Assembly (NCBI RefSeq): GCF_963855985.1 | Contig: NC_087095.1 | Location: 5,342,001-5,406,000 of the forward strand | Reading direction: 5' to 3' | From: Ostrinia nubilalis | Lineage: Eukaryota; Arthropoda; Insecta; Lepidoptera; Crambidae | DNA length: 64,000 nucleotides | In this document: piece after piece, positions 38,901 through 47,106 of the stretch | How positions within the stretch are numbered: position 1 is the stretch's first letter | Layout of the letters: every line of letters starts with the position of its first letter | The notes under the pieces: model-generated | The model's database searches: none | Told to the model about the DNA's origin: nothing | The model's input: only the letters and a program-made list of their open reading frames with translations | Made by a program: the position numbers and the translations under genes

Positions 38901-40940
38901 CGAATAATCTGCACAGAGACGTATTGAGCCATCACGCTTTAAGACTGGAACAATAGGACTCGCATAGTCGGAATATTTCACCGGCACTAAAATGCCTAAG
39001 TCTACTAATCGCTCTAACTCCTTTTCAACGTTTGCACGAATAGAAAATGGCAAAGGGCGTGCCTTAAAAAAAATCGGTTTCGAATCGGTCTTAAGAGGCA
39101 AATCTACTTCAACATTTTTAAAACAACCTAATCTTTCAGAAAATAATTTCGGGTATTTAGAGGTTATATCTTCAACAAAGTTACTGCAATTATTCAAAGC
39201 ACAAATTTGTAAATTGAAGCGTGAAAAAAAATCTCTGCCCAACAACGGAGGTCCCCCATTGTGCACAACATATACCACAATATCGTTACTTTTATCATTA
39301 TAAGTAAATAATAATTTAATTACTCCCATAATGTTCAATCGATCTCCGTTGTAGCTGTGTAAAATGACGTCACTCGGTTCCAGGCTAACGTTTGAAAAAT
39401 AACGTTTATACATCTGCTCAGAAATTACGGTAACCGGTGATCCCGTATCTATTTCAAACAACAGGCTAAAACCATTGACCACAACCGATTCCCGCAGAGG
39501 TTCTCCACGAAGAGTGCGAATATTACAACATAATCGCTTACCATCGTCATCGACATCCTCACGGCACTCAACATAATGCTGCCCCGCTAATGTTTTACAC
39601 ATTCGTTTGAGATGGCCTTGAACACCGCACTTCCTGCACTTATAACGAGCAAACCGACACGTTTCCGCCCTATGACCGACGAAGCCGCACACGCTGCACC
39701 GCTCGCCAGCCGCCGCCGTGGGCGCGCGCGCCGGCGATGCGCCGCGGCCGCCGGGCCCGCGCGCTGCCGCCGCGCCGCGCGCCATCGCCACCTTCATCAC
39801 TTGCAGCGCCGGCGCCTGTCGCTGCGCCGCCTCGTGAGAGCTCGCTCGAGCACACCGCACCCCCTCAGCTATGTCCAGGGCGCTGGACAGCGTCAGCTCA
39901 GCCAAGTCTTTGGTGAACAATGTGTCTCTCTCTGGTCCAGGCTCCAGGCCCAGAGTGAACCGGTCACGAAGCTGCTCATCCAAATGTTCAGCCTTAAAAC
40001 CACAATGCGATGCTAAGCTTCGAACGCGCGCCGCCCATTCCGCCAGACTTTCACCCGTATGTTGAGTGGCGCTGTGAAACTTCCATCGTTCAGCGAATGT
40101 GCACTTTTTTGCTTTGAAATGTCCATCTAGCAGCGACACAACTTCTTCATAGCTCAAAACTCCCACTTCCTTAGGTAAAGCTAGGTCACGTACAAGCTTG
40201 TAGGTGGATTCTGACACGTTGCTTAGTAAAATGGCTCGACGTTTACTACCGGCTTTGTCTATCTCCGCACCAATGTCATTTGCGAGAAACCATTGTTCTA
40301 AACGAGCCTTATACACCGACCACTCTTGAACTTCGTGGCTAAATGAAGTTAAAATGCCGACCGTAACTTTCGCCATAATTAATTTGCACGCGTTAACTTT
40401 TAATCTCGTTCGCCAAATGTTATATCGTCGGTATATCGGAATAGGGAATTTAAATAAGCAACAACCGCTACGTTTAAGTTCGTGTATTCGACTGACGCAA
40501 CAGCCGTTAGAAACAATGGTGAAACTACCGCTATTACATAAAAATAAAAATAACAAAGTACCCGCTTAGTAGCTTAATATTATAACATAATATAAATGAT
40601 AGCAAAGAATAATCTGAGCTTAGACAGGCTGTACTGATCTGAGAGGTTGCTCAATGTTGCATGTTGCAACAACAGATGTGCGGCCGCAATAATTCCAACC
40701 GACAAAAAACGACAAACTAAATATCGGTATAGACTCGAAGAAAGAGCTCTTACTATAAAATCAATGAAATAACTGCGTACTTTTCCAATTAAATGAATAT
40801 TATTTATTTAATAGACACAAACCTGTCAAATAAGAAACCCGGTAAACGGTCTCAAAGAACTGAGTTTCCAGGCAGCCGCTGGATTTTTCCAGAGCTTTGG
40901 TATTCGTTAGCTTCCTCCAAATTGAATTCAGGATAGTCAT
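26911..40940 (-). CDS. Insect odorant receptor, complete, nine exons, 417 aa
   Basis: Seven-transmembrane insect odorant receptor, a ligand-gated channel subunit that works with Orco in olfactory neuron membranes (family knowledge). Exons on the minus strand: 40823-40940, 33754-33941, 33161-33324, 32425-32678, 32190-32286, 31821-31920, 31372-31479, 28648-28812 and 26911-26970. Every junction is GT/AG and in phase, and the total is 1,254 nt. Hydrophobic segments are visible in exon 2 (VVKLLIFLLIVGEFW, then ITVIQYIAIF), exon 3 (LLLVLGNCTLIAW), exon 4 (CYAFVYLLLLIVFSYI), exon 6 (LAASGTLICFIGY), exon 7 (SLFYLCYNLLVFYIICRW) and exons 8-9. The C-terminus has the family signature around YDLSLMTFSS and TSYSALTLL. 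Exon 1 is preceded by an acceptor-like TTTTCAG at 40962, so a 5' UTR intron is possible. A complete Ty3/Gypsy element occupies intron 1. The length matches the usual 380-430 aa. Confidence 0.95.
27496..27640 (-). mobile_element. LINE 3'-end fragment with a TGATGA tail, copy 2
   Basis: Minus-strand remnant MDRRPYKGSGKALDAGRHQP and (TGA)n tail, homologous to 23478-23645. It lies in intron 8 of the odorant receptor. A bare tail with a few bases of the same family is at 41198-41225. Confidence 0.6.
28025..28280. repeat. Tandem duplication, 2 x 128 bp
   Basis: 28025-28152 and 28153-28280 differ at about seven positions. It lies in odorant receptor intron 8. Confidence 0.9.
28889..28985 (+). mobile_element. 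tRNA-derived SINE head
   Basis: TAGCTCAGATGAAAGAGTC (A box-like) and GGGTTGGGTTCC (degraded B box) spaced as in a tRNA, followed by a T-rich region. It lies in odorant receptor intron 7. Confidence 0.55.
29150..29312 (+). mobile_element. LINE 3' coding fragment, copy 2
   Basis: About 85-90% like 7915-8085 by eye, from CCAGGTCAAAACCGCACTCAA to GTAGCGACGAAGAAGAA. It lies in odorant receptor intron 7. Confidence 0.65.
30391..31325 (-). mobile_element. piggyBac-like element derivative, 935 bp
   Basis: Ends are CACTAGAGTGCTCGCGC inverted repeats flanked by TTAA on both sides (30387-30390 and 31326-31329), the piggyBac signature. A second copy of the end motif lies next to the left end (30421-30450) and a third, altered one inside (31088-31115). 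Near 30710-30850 the minus strand encodes a Cys-rich tail (CNKWNRRFCPDH, SCPSCDQ) like the C-terminal zinc-binding domain of piggyBac transposases, with a stop and frameshift nearby. Most of the transposase is deleted. It lies in intron 7 of the odorant receptor. Confidence 0.88.
32830..33085 (+). mobile_element. LINE ORF2 C-terminal fragment
   Basis: The plus strand encodes fragments such as WGRKVLEWRPRAGRRSVG and QDHALWKTLEEAFVHQW, typical of the end of a lepidopteran LINE ORF2, followed by a short GAAC repeat tail. It lies in intron 3 of the odorant receptor. Confidence 0.65.
34850..34930 (+). repeat. Dispersed short repeat (partner at 51358-51422)
   Basis: GTCACCCTGTGCGTCC, CACTGTGAGACCTCATAGTA and AATACGG occur in the same order in both places. 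Confidence 0.5.
35420..35535. repeat. MITE with CTAGACAAA-TGCAC ends, copy 1
   Basis: Inverted ends CCCCCTAGACAAAATGCAC and GTGCACTTTGTCTAGACCCC. Internal TTCGACCACTTTTCGAC is shared with 62586-62716. It lies in odorant receptor intron 1. Confidence 0.6.
35859..35992. repeat. Tandem duplication, 2 x about 66 bp
   Basis: GTAAACTTTG-TGAACTGTACTGTTTT through CTAATTAGACATGACCTGCATGATC is repeated directly, ending about 30 bp before the Ty3/Gypsy insertion. Confidence 0.8.
36025..36194 (-). repeat. 3' LTR of the Ty3/Gypsy element
   Basis: 170 bp, identical to 40418-40587. It begins TGTTATATCG and ends TATAACA on the plus strand. Confidence 0.96.
36195..36208 (-). promoter_or_regulatory. Polypurine tract of the Ty3/Gypsy element
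   Basis: On the minus strand AAAGGTGGAGGGA lies directly against the 3' LTR, the expected plus-strand DNA primer. Confidence 0.75.
36210..40376 (-). CDS. Gag-Pol polyprotein, intact single ORF (1,388 aa)
   Basis: Retrotransposon polyprotein for reverse transcription and integration. From the ATG at 40376, the domains in order are: a Gag capsid-like region (about residues 1-210); two CCHC zinc knuckles (CSVCGFVGHRAETC and CRKCGVQGHLKRMC, about 230-265); aspartic protease (FEIDTGSPVTVIS, about 305); reverse transcriptase with active site FMDD (about 587); RNase H (LTVDASPYGLG, TDHKPL); an integrase HHCC finger (HKGHLGITKM...CGTCAA, about 965); and a DDE core (HLDFLGP about 1028, CSDNG about 1082, GQAESY about 1119). 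All catalytic residues I can locate are present and no stop or frameshift interrupts it. A start inside the LTR at 40556 is open but unlikely, because it lies upstream of the primer site. The GC-rich hinge after Gag and the one in the integrase (near 37320-37420 and 39700-39800) stand out from the AT-rich rest. Confidence 0.95.
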   Translation of the reverse strand: MAKVTVGILTSFSHEVQEWSVYKARLEQWFLANDIGAEIDKAGSKRRAILLSNVSESTYKLVRDLALPKEVGVLSYEEVVSLLDGHFKAKKCTFAERWKFHSATQHTGESLAEWAARVRSLASHCGFKAEHLDEQLRDRFTLGLEPGPERDTLFTKDLAELTLSSALDIAEGVRCARASSHEAAQRQAPALQVMKVAMARGAAAARGPGGRGASPARAPTAAAGERCSVCGFVGHRAETCRFARYKCRKCGVQGHLKRMCKTLAGQHYVECREDVDDDGKRLCCNIRTLRGEPLRESVVVNGFSLLFEIDTGSPVTVISEQMYKRYFSNVSLEPSDVILHSYNGDRLNIMGVIKLLFTYNDKSNDIVVYVVHNGGPPLLGRDFFSRFNLQICALNNCSNFVEDITSKYPKLFSERLGCFKNVEVDLPLKTDSKPIFFKARPLPFSIRANVEKELERLVDLGILVPVKYSDYASPIVPVLKRDGSIRLCADYSVTINKQLLVDKYPLPKYDELFTKLHGGKLFSKLDLSQAYNQLVLNEASQMLTCINTHKGLFKFTRLVFGLASAPAIFQRTLETVLAGLEGTLVFMDDLCICAENRTQMMSRLAEVFRRLEEAGFVLNKEKCNFFQESVSYLGFVIDRNGIHKSPEKVKSILQSKVPTDTTELKSFLGMVNYYRNFVKNASAILSPLHKLLQKNVPWVWTTEHEEAVTKIKRQLASDNTLTHFNPEAELVLTVDASPYGLGAVLSQIEEGIEKPISYMSRSLNAAEKRYSQIQKEATAIIFGVKKFHQYLYGRDKPFLLKTDHKPLISIFNPDKGIPEISANRLQRYAIFLSAYKYKIEYVNSVHNCADFLSRSVSEVSPPSAREHPTAGDESSLDRSAYVRFVYEGERFLSLSDVQEATKRDNKISAVLHYVLNGWPNKIDDKYKSFFSHRLELSVENDCLMRGHKLVIPDSLQVKVLNELHKGHLGITKMKEEARHRFWWPGMSAAVERRAGACGTCAAQRPAPARAPLTPWPYPAQPWQRVHLDFLGPINGKTFLIIVDAYSKWVECFDVSTGFSSRIVIEKLCEVMARFGLFHTICSDNGSSFVSTEFKQFCSRNSITHLTSPIYNPASNGQAESYVKIIKKAIKSILMSGSNLRDLNIKLQEFLLTYRNSIHTTTNRSPAEILFGHKLRCRLDLLKPPASSPSDTALNKCVQSKQCLQSDNYRGNREVDFNQGDLVLVRLYNQQRQSWTRGVVVKKIGNSLYLVQLSCNDQIVKRHVNQLLKYKGGEDGCCEQKPATTDTVPAFILPVEQSAEQPPSTEELTPTAESSGTSNAQPATNISPEDQTESNPEDWFDCGNEIGQTVDVTPATPPESECEPQTTPQREVSTRSRRPRRVVDYKKFF
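40397..40415 (-). promoter_or_regulatory. Primer binding site of the Ty3/Gypsy element
   Basis: On the minus strand, two bases after the LTR, TGGCGAACGAGATTAAAAG begins with TGGCG, the complement of a tRNA ending CGCCA. I do not assign the tRNA. Confidence 0.6.
40418..40587 (-). repeat. 5' LTR of the Ty3/Gypsy element
   Basis: 170 bp, identical to 36025-36194. On the minus strand the gag frame can be read back into this LTR without a stop, but the natural start is the ATG at 40376, after the primer site. Confidence 0.96.
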
Positions 40941-41459
40941 TGTGTCACGCAGGTTTGCCTCCTGAAAATGAACAAAATGTTTAGAATCAAAACATTTGCT
41001 CGGAGGTAGGTAATTAAATTCAGACCTAGCGGGGCCGTTTCCATTGTACTATTGAACTTATAGCCGACTTTTAAAATAAAGCTTTCATCCGGCTTTGTTA
41101 TAGAAATTGGCTTTTTAATTTAACTGAAAAGGCTTAATTCTGTGGCTAATATATAGGCTATTTCTTAATTGATTTGCACGGCTTCATACTTACTTCATCA
41201 TCATCATCATCATTTCAACCATAGCCTCCTTACTTACTTAGCACTAATCTCAGTAAGTAGTTATCACTGTTAAAATTTGAACAGGTGCTTGGGAATGATT
41301 GAGAAGTGAAAATGAATAAAAAATGAAAAAACATTTATTCAGTATCTTTTAAGTTAATATATTGTTACAAGTGGCTGGGGTCTCCTTTTAAGTATAATAG
41401 CTGTGTTAGGAGGCCCTAGGAGGCCCTAGGGCCCGAGGAGGAGTGGTATATAAATAAAC

Positions 41460-41630
41460 TAGCGGCCGCCCGCGACTTCGTACGCATGGATTCCGTTTTG
41501 CCCCATTAGGGGTGGAGTTTCGTAAAATCCTTTCTTAGCGGATGCCTCCGTCATAACGTCTACCTGCATGCCAAATTTTAGCCCGATCCGTCCAGTGGTT
41601 TGGGCTGTGCGTTGATAGATCACTATGTCG
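41460..41630 (+). repeat. Dispersed repeat, copy 2
   Basis: Homologous to 11489-11640, slightly longer (adds TGCATGCCAAATTT). It lies between the odorant receptor and SLC45. Confidence 0.6.
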
Positions 41631-42289
41631 AATTTGCATACAAATAAGGAGGTACCTTCATGGTCACGTTGACATGCGAATAGATACGATACTAAAAATA
41701 AATATAATTGTCATATCTATTTCCCTAATGTAAATAAGAATTTATTGTTAAGTAAAAACTTCTAGGGTTAGCGACACCGCTAAGTTAATAAACCAATTGG
41801 TTATCAAGACCTATCTCATTATGCGTCTTAAAACGCTCGCTAGTACAGACTAGCTAGATGGAAAGAAACAAGGAGATTCAATAAGCTCATATTAAGAAAT
41901 GACGCTCAAAACTCGTCTCAAACTCAAGCTCAGAATTCATTTGGGTGAATATCAACAAACTCGTTTTTTGCCTAATTCCAGTGGCGAATTTTTATTTCCA
42001 CTTTCTAAAACTTTTTTGTGGCAGAAATAATAGTAAATGACTTGTGTTATTCAATGATATGGTAGAGATCAAAATATTATTAATACTTCTCGAGATATGT
42101 TAATTTGAAATTATCAAGAGCCACCGAAATTGTATTTGAGCCACCGGGATTAAGAACCAATCCACCGAAATTTATTTCTACAGCGGAATTAGGAATGTTA
42201 TGGACTATTGTCTCAAATTACTTATTTATTTGTAATCAATTAAGTATTATTTATCCAGTAATGATGTTTATAATTCGCAAAAATATTTA

Positions 42290-44170
42290 GGCCTGTGTTG
42301 TGACCCTAAAAAGCATCAGATCTTCCCATGTGAGTCGTAAAAGGCGACTAAGGAATCAAAATACTGGAGGAAGGGCTGCAGCATCATTCCAGGTATTACA
42401 CTACCATACTGGAACTACCAACCAGCCTGCTAAGCATGGTGATAACGGAAAAATCCCTCCATAGAAAACAAATCCAAAACTTTCTGGCTCTAGCCGCCAG
42501 CAGCCCCGTTGTTCTAGACTCATCACAAAGACATCATACATGACCCTCAATCCCAGAAAACAACTCTAGTCCCGGGAGGGCGACCAACTGCCCCAGGTTG
42601 GTGTCAGGTTTAACTTCCATAAGTAAAAATTTTGGTCCAGGCTAGCCAAGTTTTCATGATGGTATCATGCCTATCCTACACTCAGAATTACGCAACTAAT
42701 TATTCGCTAAAGACCATGCGAACTGGAGATTAAGTATGATGATATTTCTAGATCTATACCAGCTACTGAACGAACACATTACATTACTAAATGAAAGTAG
42801 TGCAATTAAGAAACGGAGGACTAAATCCAGCCAGCTTCATGAAGAGAGAAGGCCTAGCAAAAGATGCTATGACCGCTTATGACCGCTGTCTATGGAGGAT
42901 CACTATCTATGGTTGCGATTATCTACAGTGAGGGACCGAGGTAGAAGAAGAAGCGATTACCGAAATAGAAGAATGCCGAATAAAAGAAGCTCAAAACATG
43001 TCGACTGATGAAGTCTAAGCCACGACCAGTGCCAATCCAGCTCCAAAACCCCACGAATTATCAGCTCGAGTGGCAGAATAGATTGCAACCTACGAGGCTA
43101 GGGAAATTTTAGCTGTTTCAGGACTATTCTCATCTGTTTTTAAGATTCTACTTAGTATGGATGTTTAAATAGCAATCCAAGTCCTCACGCTGATACAAAG
43201 TGTATTATAGAGGCGATTTTGTGTAATAAATCAAAAGTATGTATTTGCGATTACCAACATGAATAACGAGGATAGCAGAACCATTTTGGTAAATGCCTAA
43301 GCTGCTAGAAGAGATTAAGAAGCACTACTAGTAATTTGGCTGAAGATCGAGATTATCCCGACACTTTAGCGAAGATATCCTAGACTTTAGCTTGAGCGAG
43401 ATTAGAATGCCCTATTAAAAACAACAAGGTATGTACCAGGAGATGATGAAATCACAACTGAGCTTATGAAATCAGATGGAATGCTAGTACTAAAGTCCCC
43501 TTAAATACTACCATGTTCATTGGCCGAGAACCCAAAAAATAAGACATGGAGGTGGTAGAGACTGGAATTACATGAACGTTGGCGATGGTCCAGAGTCAGG
43601 TGCGGCCTCCTGCTTCGAGCTTTACCGCTTTTTCCTGAAATATGACTGTCTCGTTATCCAACATCCAGTCTCCCAGACAACCTCATTTTCGAAAAGACGT
43701 TCGTAATACTACGTACATATTTAATGGTGCGTCAAATTATGCAGAAGACTGAGGACTATCTATAATCAGTCATTATTATTGGCCTTTTTGTACTATAAGA
43801 AAACCTTCGGCCAAGACCTGGGCTGTGTTACAGTCTCTTTAATGGCGCCAAATTGACTGTGCAAATTGACTGCAACATCTGAAGTATTTGTATGAAAACT
43901 TCATCATATCAGCCCTCCTCCAAGATCAGAACTCGAAACTTATCAGGTTGCTGCGAGGGTTCAGAGAGGGAGACACCATAATCTCTTAAAGTCTTCACTG
44001 CCTCCACTCAGGTTTTCAAGCTTCTGAGCTAGAGCGAGCTCAGTATCAAGATAAGGCGAGTACATCACACAACTTCGACTCACTGACGATATTGTAGTTA
44101 TGGCTGAGACCTTAGTAGACCTAGGTACAATGCTCCAGAGCCAATAAGACCAATTCTGGCAATAGATTCG
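42290..44170 (+). pseudogene. Decayed RTE-type LINE
   Basis: Fragments of an RTE-like reverse transcriptase can be read through many stops and frameshifts on the plus strand. Examples are a KNNKVPGDDEIT block near 43425 and the catalytic LTDDIVVMAETLVDLG block near 44085-44130, the counterpart of FADD. It is old and inactive. It lies in the intergenic region between the odorant receptor and SLC45. Confidence 0.75.
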
Positions 44171-45188
44171 CCACCGGAGCCACCGAAATTGCGCCACCGA
44201 AATTAAAAATTTGTTACAAAATTCTAATTATAAAGAAAACTATAATTCTGATCAATAATTTCTGTATGCAGATACAACAAAATACCAAACTTGAATCATG
44301 TAAAACAATCGTTTAGCATCTAAGTAAGTAGTTTTCACTCATACACTTGTCAGCGGAATTGAAAAATTTTGTATTCCTGTGCCGCTGATACACATATTTT
44401 CGTGTCTACTGGAAAAACAATACCAGAAGTCGCAAGTCTTTATAGCCCGATCAGGAGGACACAGCTGAGTGATTCAGGGAAGAAGAACTCTACGTCTCTC
44501 AAAGCTTCTTTGGAGAAGTAAGAGAGTGTCGAAATTGAGCCACTGTAATTGCTTTTTCTCGTGGGACATTTTTGAAAGGCTATTTAAAACACTTAAATAA
44601 TGAATTAAGACATTTCTTTCATATCATTTGGAAGTCTTATTTAATGTATTTTATGACTATATTATTCTTAAATTACTAGAATCCCCGAGAAAGAAGGAAT
44701 AACACAATTTATGAGTAGAAATAGAGTCAGGACACGCCACCGCTATTAGATTTTGGGTCTTTGAAAATTTTTTCAGCACATAAAATAACTACCTATTGTC
44801 CTGAAGACTTTGCTATCGTGTAAAACGCTGTTTAAACTATATACAGAAAAAAATTCATCGCTCTAGTTACATTTCTCCCATCGATTCTCAGCTCCGCCGC
44901 GTAAAAAACGTGTTTGGGATATTCACCCATTTCTACGTAATTAAAAAGTCCAATAAAATGACGCAGTTCATTGTCACGAACAAGGGATTCATGCAAGCGT
45001 TTAGCTTTAAAATAATTAAACTATGAAATCGTAATAAAACCCATAATTATTTTCTCATCATATCCATTATAATTCGAACCAATTATATTCACATTAATAC
45101 GTTAATAAATAAGCTTAATATAAGTGTTTTGGTATTGTTTCTTACAGTCATTCTTTACAGTTTAGAAAATAAATATTAATAAAACTAA

Positions 45189-45309
45189 AGGCTGAGTTGC
45201 ACCAACTTACTTTCACCGTAACTTTAACAATAACCGGTGCTTTTTGTATAGAGTTTGACAGATTTTTGACGTTTGTCAAAGCTAAAGTAAGATGGTGCAA
45301 CCCAGCCTA
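45189..45309. repeat. MITE, GGTTGCACC-TIR family, copy 3
   Basis: About 120 bp with clear inverted ends (AGGCTGAGTTGCACCAACTT and AAGATGGTGCAACCCAGCCT). Confidence 0.75.
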
Positions 45310-46860
45310 AGTACAATAAGTAGTGTCATGGATTAAGTCAAGTGTTTATCAAATATCTGAAACTTAATTATTATAAAGATCACATTCAGTTCTTTAAATA
45401 TCAATCATCTATCGATTCTCTATTCACATAGCATGCACACATAGCCTAAGTTGCGTACATTTTATTATATTAATTTGATAATACATAAATATAGGGACAT
45501 ACATACATTTTGCATAACTAAAGCCATAAATCAAGTTAATATTCAACGTGTAAATAGATCATTTAACATTACTTTAAATACAATAACAACAGTCATATCT
45601 CTATTTAAATAACATACAAATGTGATAACTAGGACTTATAGTATGTTGTTCCGAAGATCCAATTATACTTAAATAACTTATTTTATTGTCATGTATTCCT
45701 TTTGAATGCAAATGTCATGATTTCAAGATCACAATTCATGTCGTCATTATAAAAAGAATGTAGTAAAATCATGTAGAATGACTAACAATCACTCAATATG
45801 ACTATTTATTATAATAAAATGTAATAGAGTAACTTTGATAAATAAAAAGGACACTACACCTGACATCGGGGTTACAATTTGCACGATAGAAGAAGAAAAA
45901 GAATCAAAAAGGAAAGAAATAGAAGGTCTTCTTCAGGAAAATTACGATGGTAAAACCAGCTGAATAAATCACTCTCTCTCTTTATGATTCACCGTAGTCG
46001 GATAAAACTTTATAAGTAGTGTACAATCAGCGTCAAATATGTAGTTTGTGACACCCAACGTCAAAACATTGATTTTTCAACCAATGCTTGTCGACAAAAA
46101 TGTGGACCAGAGGCTCTGGCCCAGAGCTCAAGAAACGCAGTCACTATTGTCAGCCTTTTTATTGATATAAGATTTTAAACTTTCGCGTTCCATTTCAATT
46201 AAAATAGTAAGACACGGGTCTTACTATTTTAATACGATAGTGATCTTTAACCGAGATATGTTAATACAAATCAATACTGGTCTTTCGAGCTTTAAGCTGA
46301 ATACTGTGGCACCTTATATCGTTGTATTAGGAATTATTTTGTAACAACAGAGTAGTTTGACGTACTATACACAATATTTCTCGTTTATCTGAAATTCGAT
46401 TATTGAAATATCAAGATTCAATTATTTGCATCAAACTGTCCAATATTTTAGAGCCAACTTGACCATAATGACAGGACTAGGTATTAAAGTAGAGTTTTTA
46501 ATGGTTTTAAGTATTCCAATAAACGCTCCTGCATTGCAAACTTATACGTAGCTGTAGATGGTTTTAAATAATATTGTTATTTTGTAAGTTAAACACTTGA
46601 ATGAGCCATAAATATTATATTTTTTTAGGTATTATATTTTTTAATTATTTTGTGAGAAAGCTCCATGTTTGGCAAGGATATGGCAACCTAACGTAAACCT
46701 GAAAACCATAAAAATAGTTCAAACAAATAACGTAACTCAATTAAATGGGTTACCCCATTATTCACCATTCTCCATGATCACTTTTTGCGAGCATTTAGAC
46801 ATTTTGTAGTACGACCGACTAATGTGGTTTTAGTACATAACAAAGAAGTAAACGCCTTAC

Positions 46861-47020
46861 CTACAACTTAAAAATTATCCATAGCAAATCAGATTTAAAC
46901 GAGATTACAAATTCAGATTACACGTGATTTTGGTGGCGGTGATATGGTCTTGAGGGCAGCCCTATGATGATAGAGAACAGGAGTTGCACCACGAAGACGC
47001 AGTTATGTTTAAATTCAAGC
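46861..47020 (-). pseudogene. Degraded partial tandem copy of the last SLC45 exon
   Basis: Just downstream of the SLC45 stop, sequence from about 46861 repeats the region starting about 47071. Both have the shared 3' flank (GAGATTACAAAT), the end of the coding exon (GATTTTGGTGGCGGTGA) and the part encoding CVFV-QLL. The copy lacks about 55 bp of the Ala-rich segment and has shifted frame, so it cannot replace the real terminus. Confidence 0.7.
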
Positions 47021-47106
47021 CAATTTGCTAGTACGAACATAGTACAGAATAAAAAAAAATTGACGACCAAACTACAACTTAATCGCAATTATTTAAACTT
47101 AAGAGA

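Larger units (their letters stand above)
36025..40587 (-). mobile_element. Full-length Ty3/Gypsy LTR retrotransposon, possibly Mag lineage
   Basis: 4,563-bp element on the minus strand with two identical 170-bp LTRs (36025-36194 and 40418-40587, TGTTATAT...ATAACA) and a perfect 5-bp target duplication TAATA (36020-36024 and 40588-40592). Identical LTRs and one uninterrupted 1,388-codon frame point to a recent insertion. It lies in intron 1 of the odorant receptor in sense orientation, so its LTR poly(A) and splice-like sequences could affect that transcript. Confidence 0.97.
40962..47106. other. Intergenic region between the odorant receptor and SLC45
   Basis: Holds a dispersed repeat (41460), the decayed RTE LINE, a MITE (45189), a 16-bp-arm hairpin (46198-46233) and the degraded SLC45 exon copy. 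The odorant receptor promoter should lie near 41000-41200, but I cannot point to a TATA box. Confidence 0.5.

Noticed and set aside
40377..40556. Upstream start for the Ty3/Gypsy polyprotein inside the LTR
   Set aside because: The 60 extra codons come from the LTR and primer-site region; the same LTR codons recur in the other LTR. The ATG at 40376 is the sensible start.
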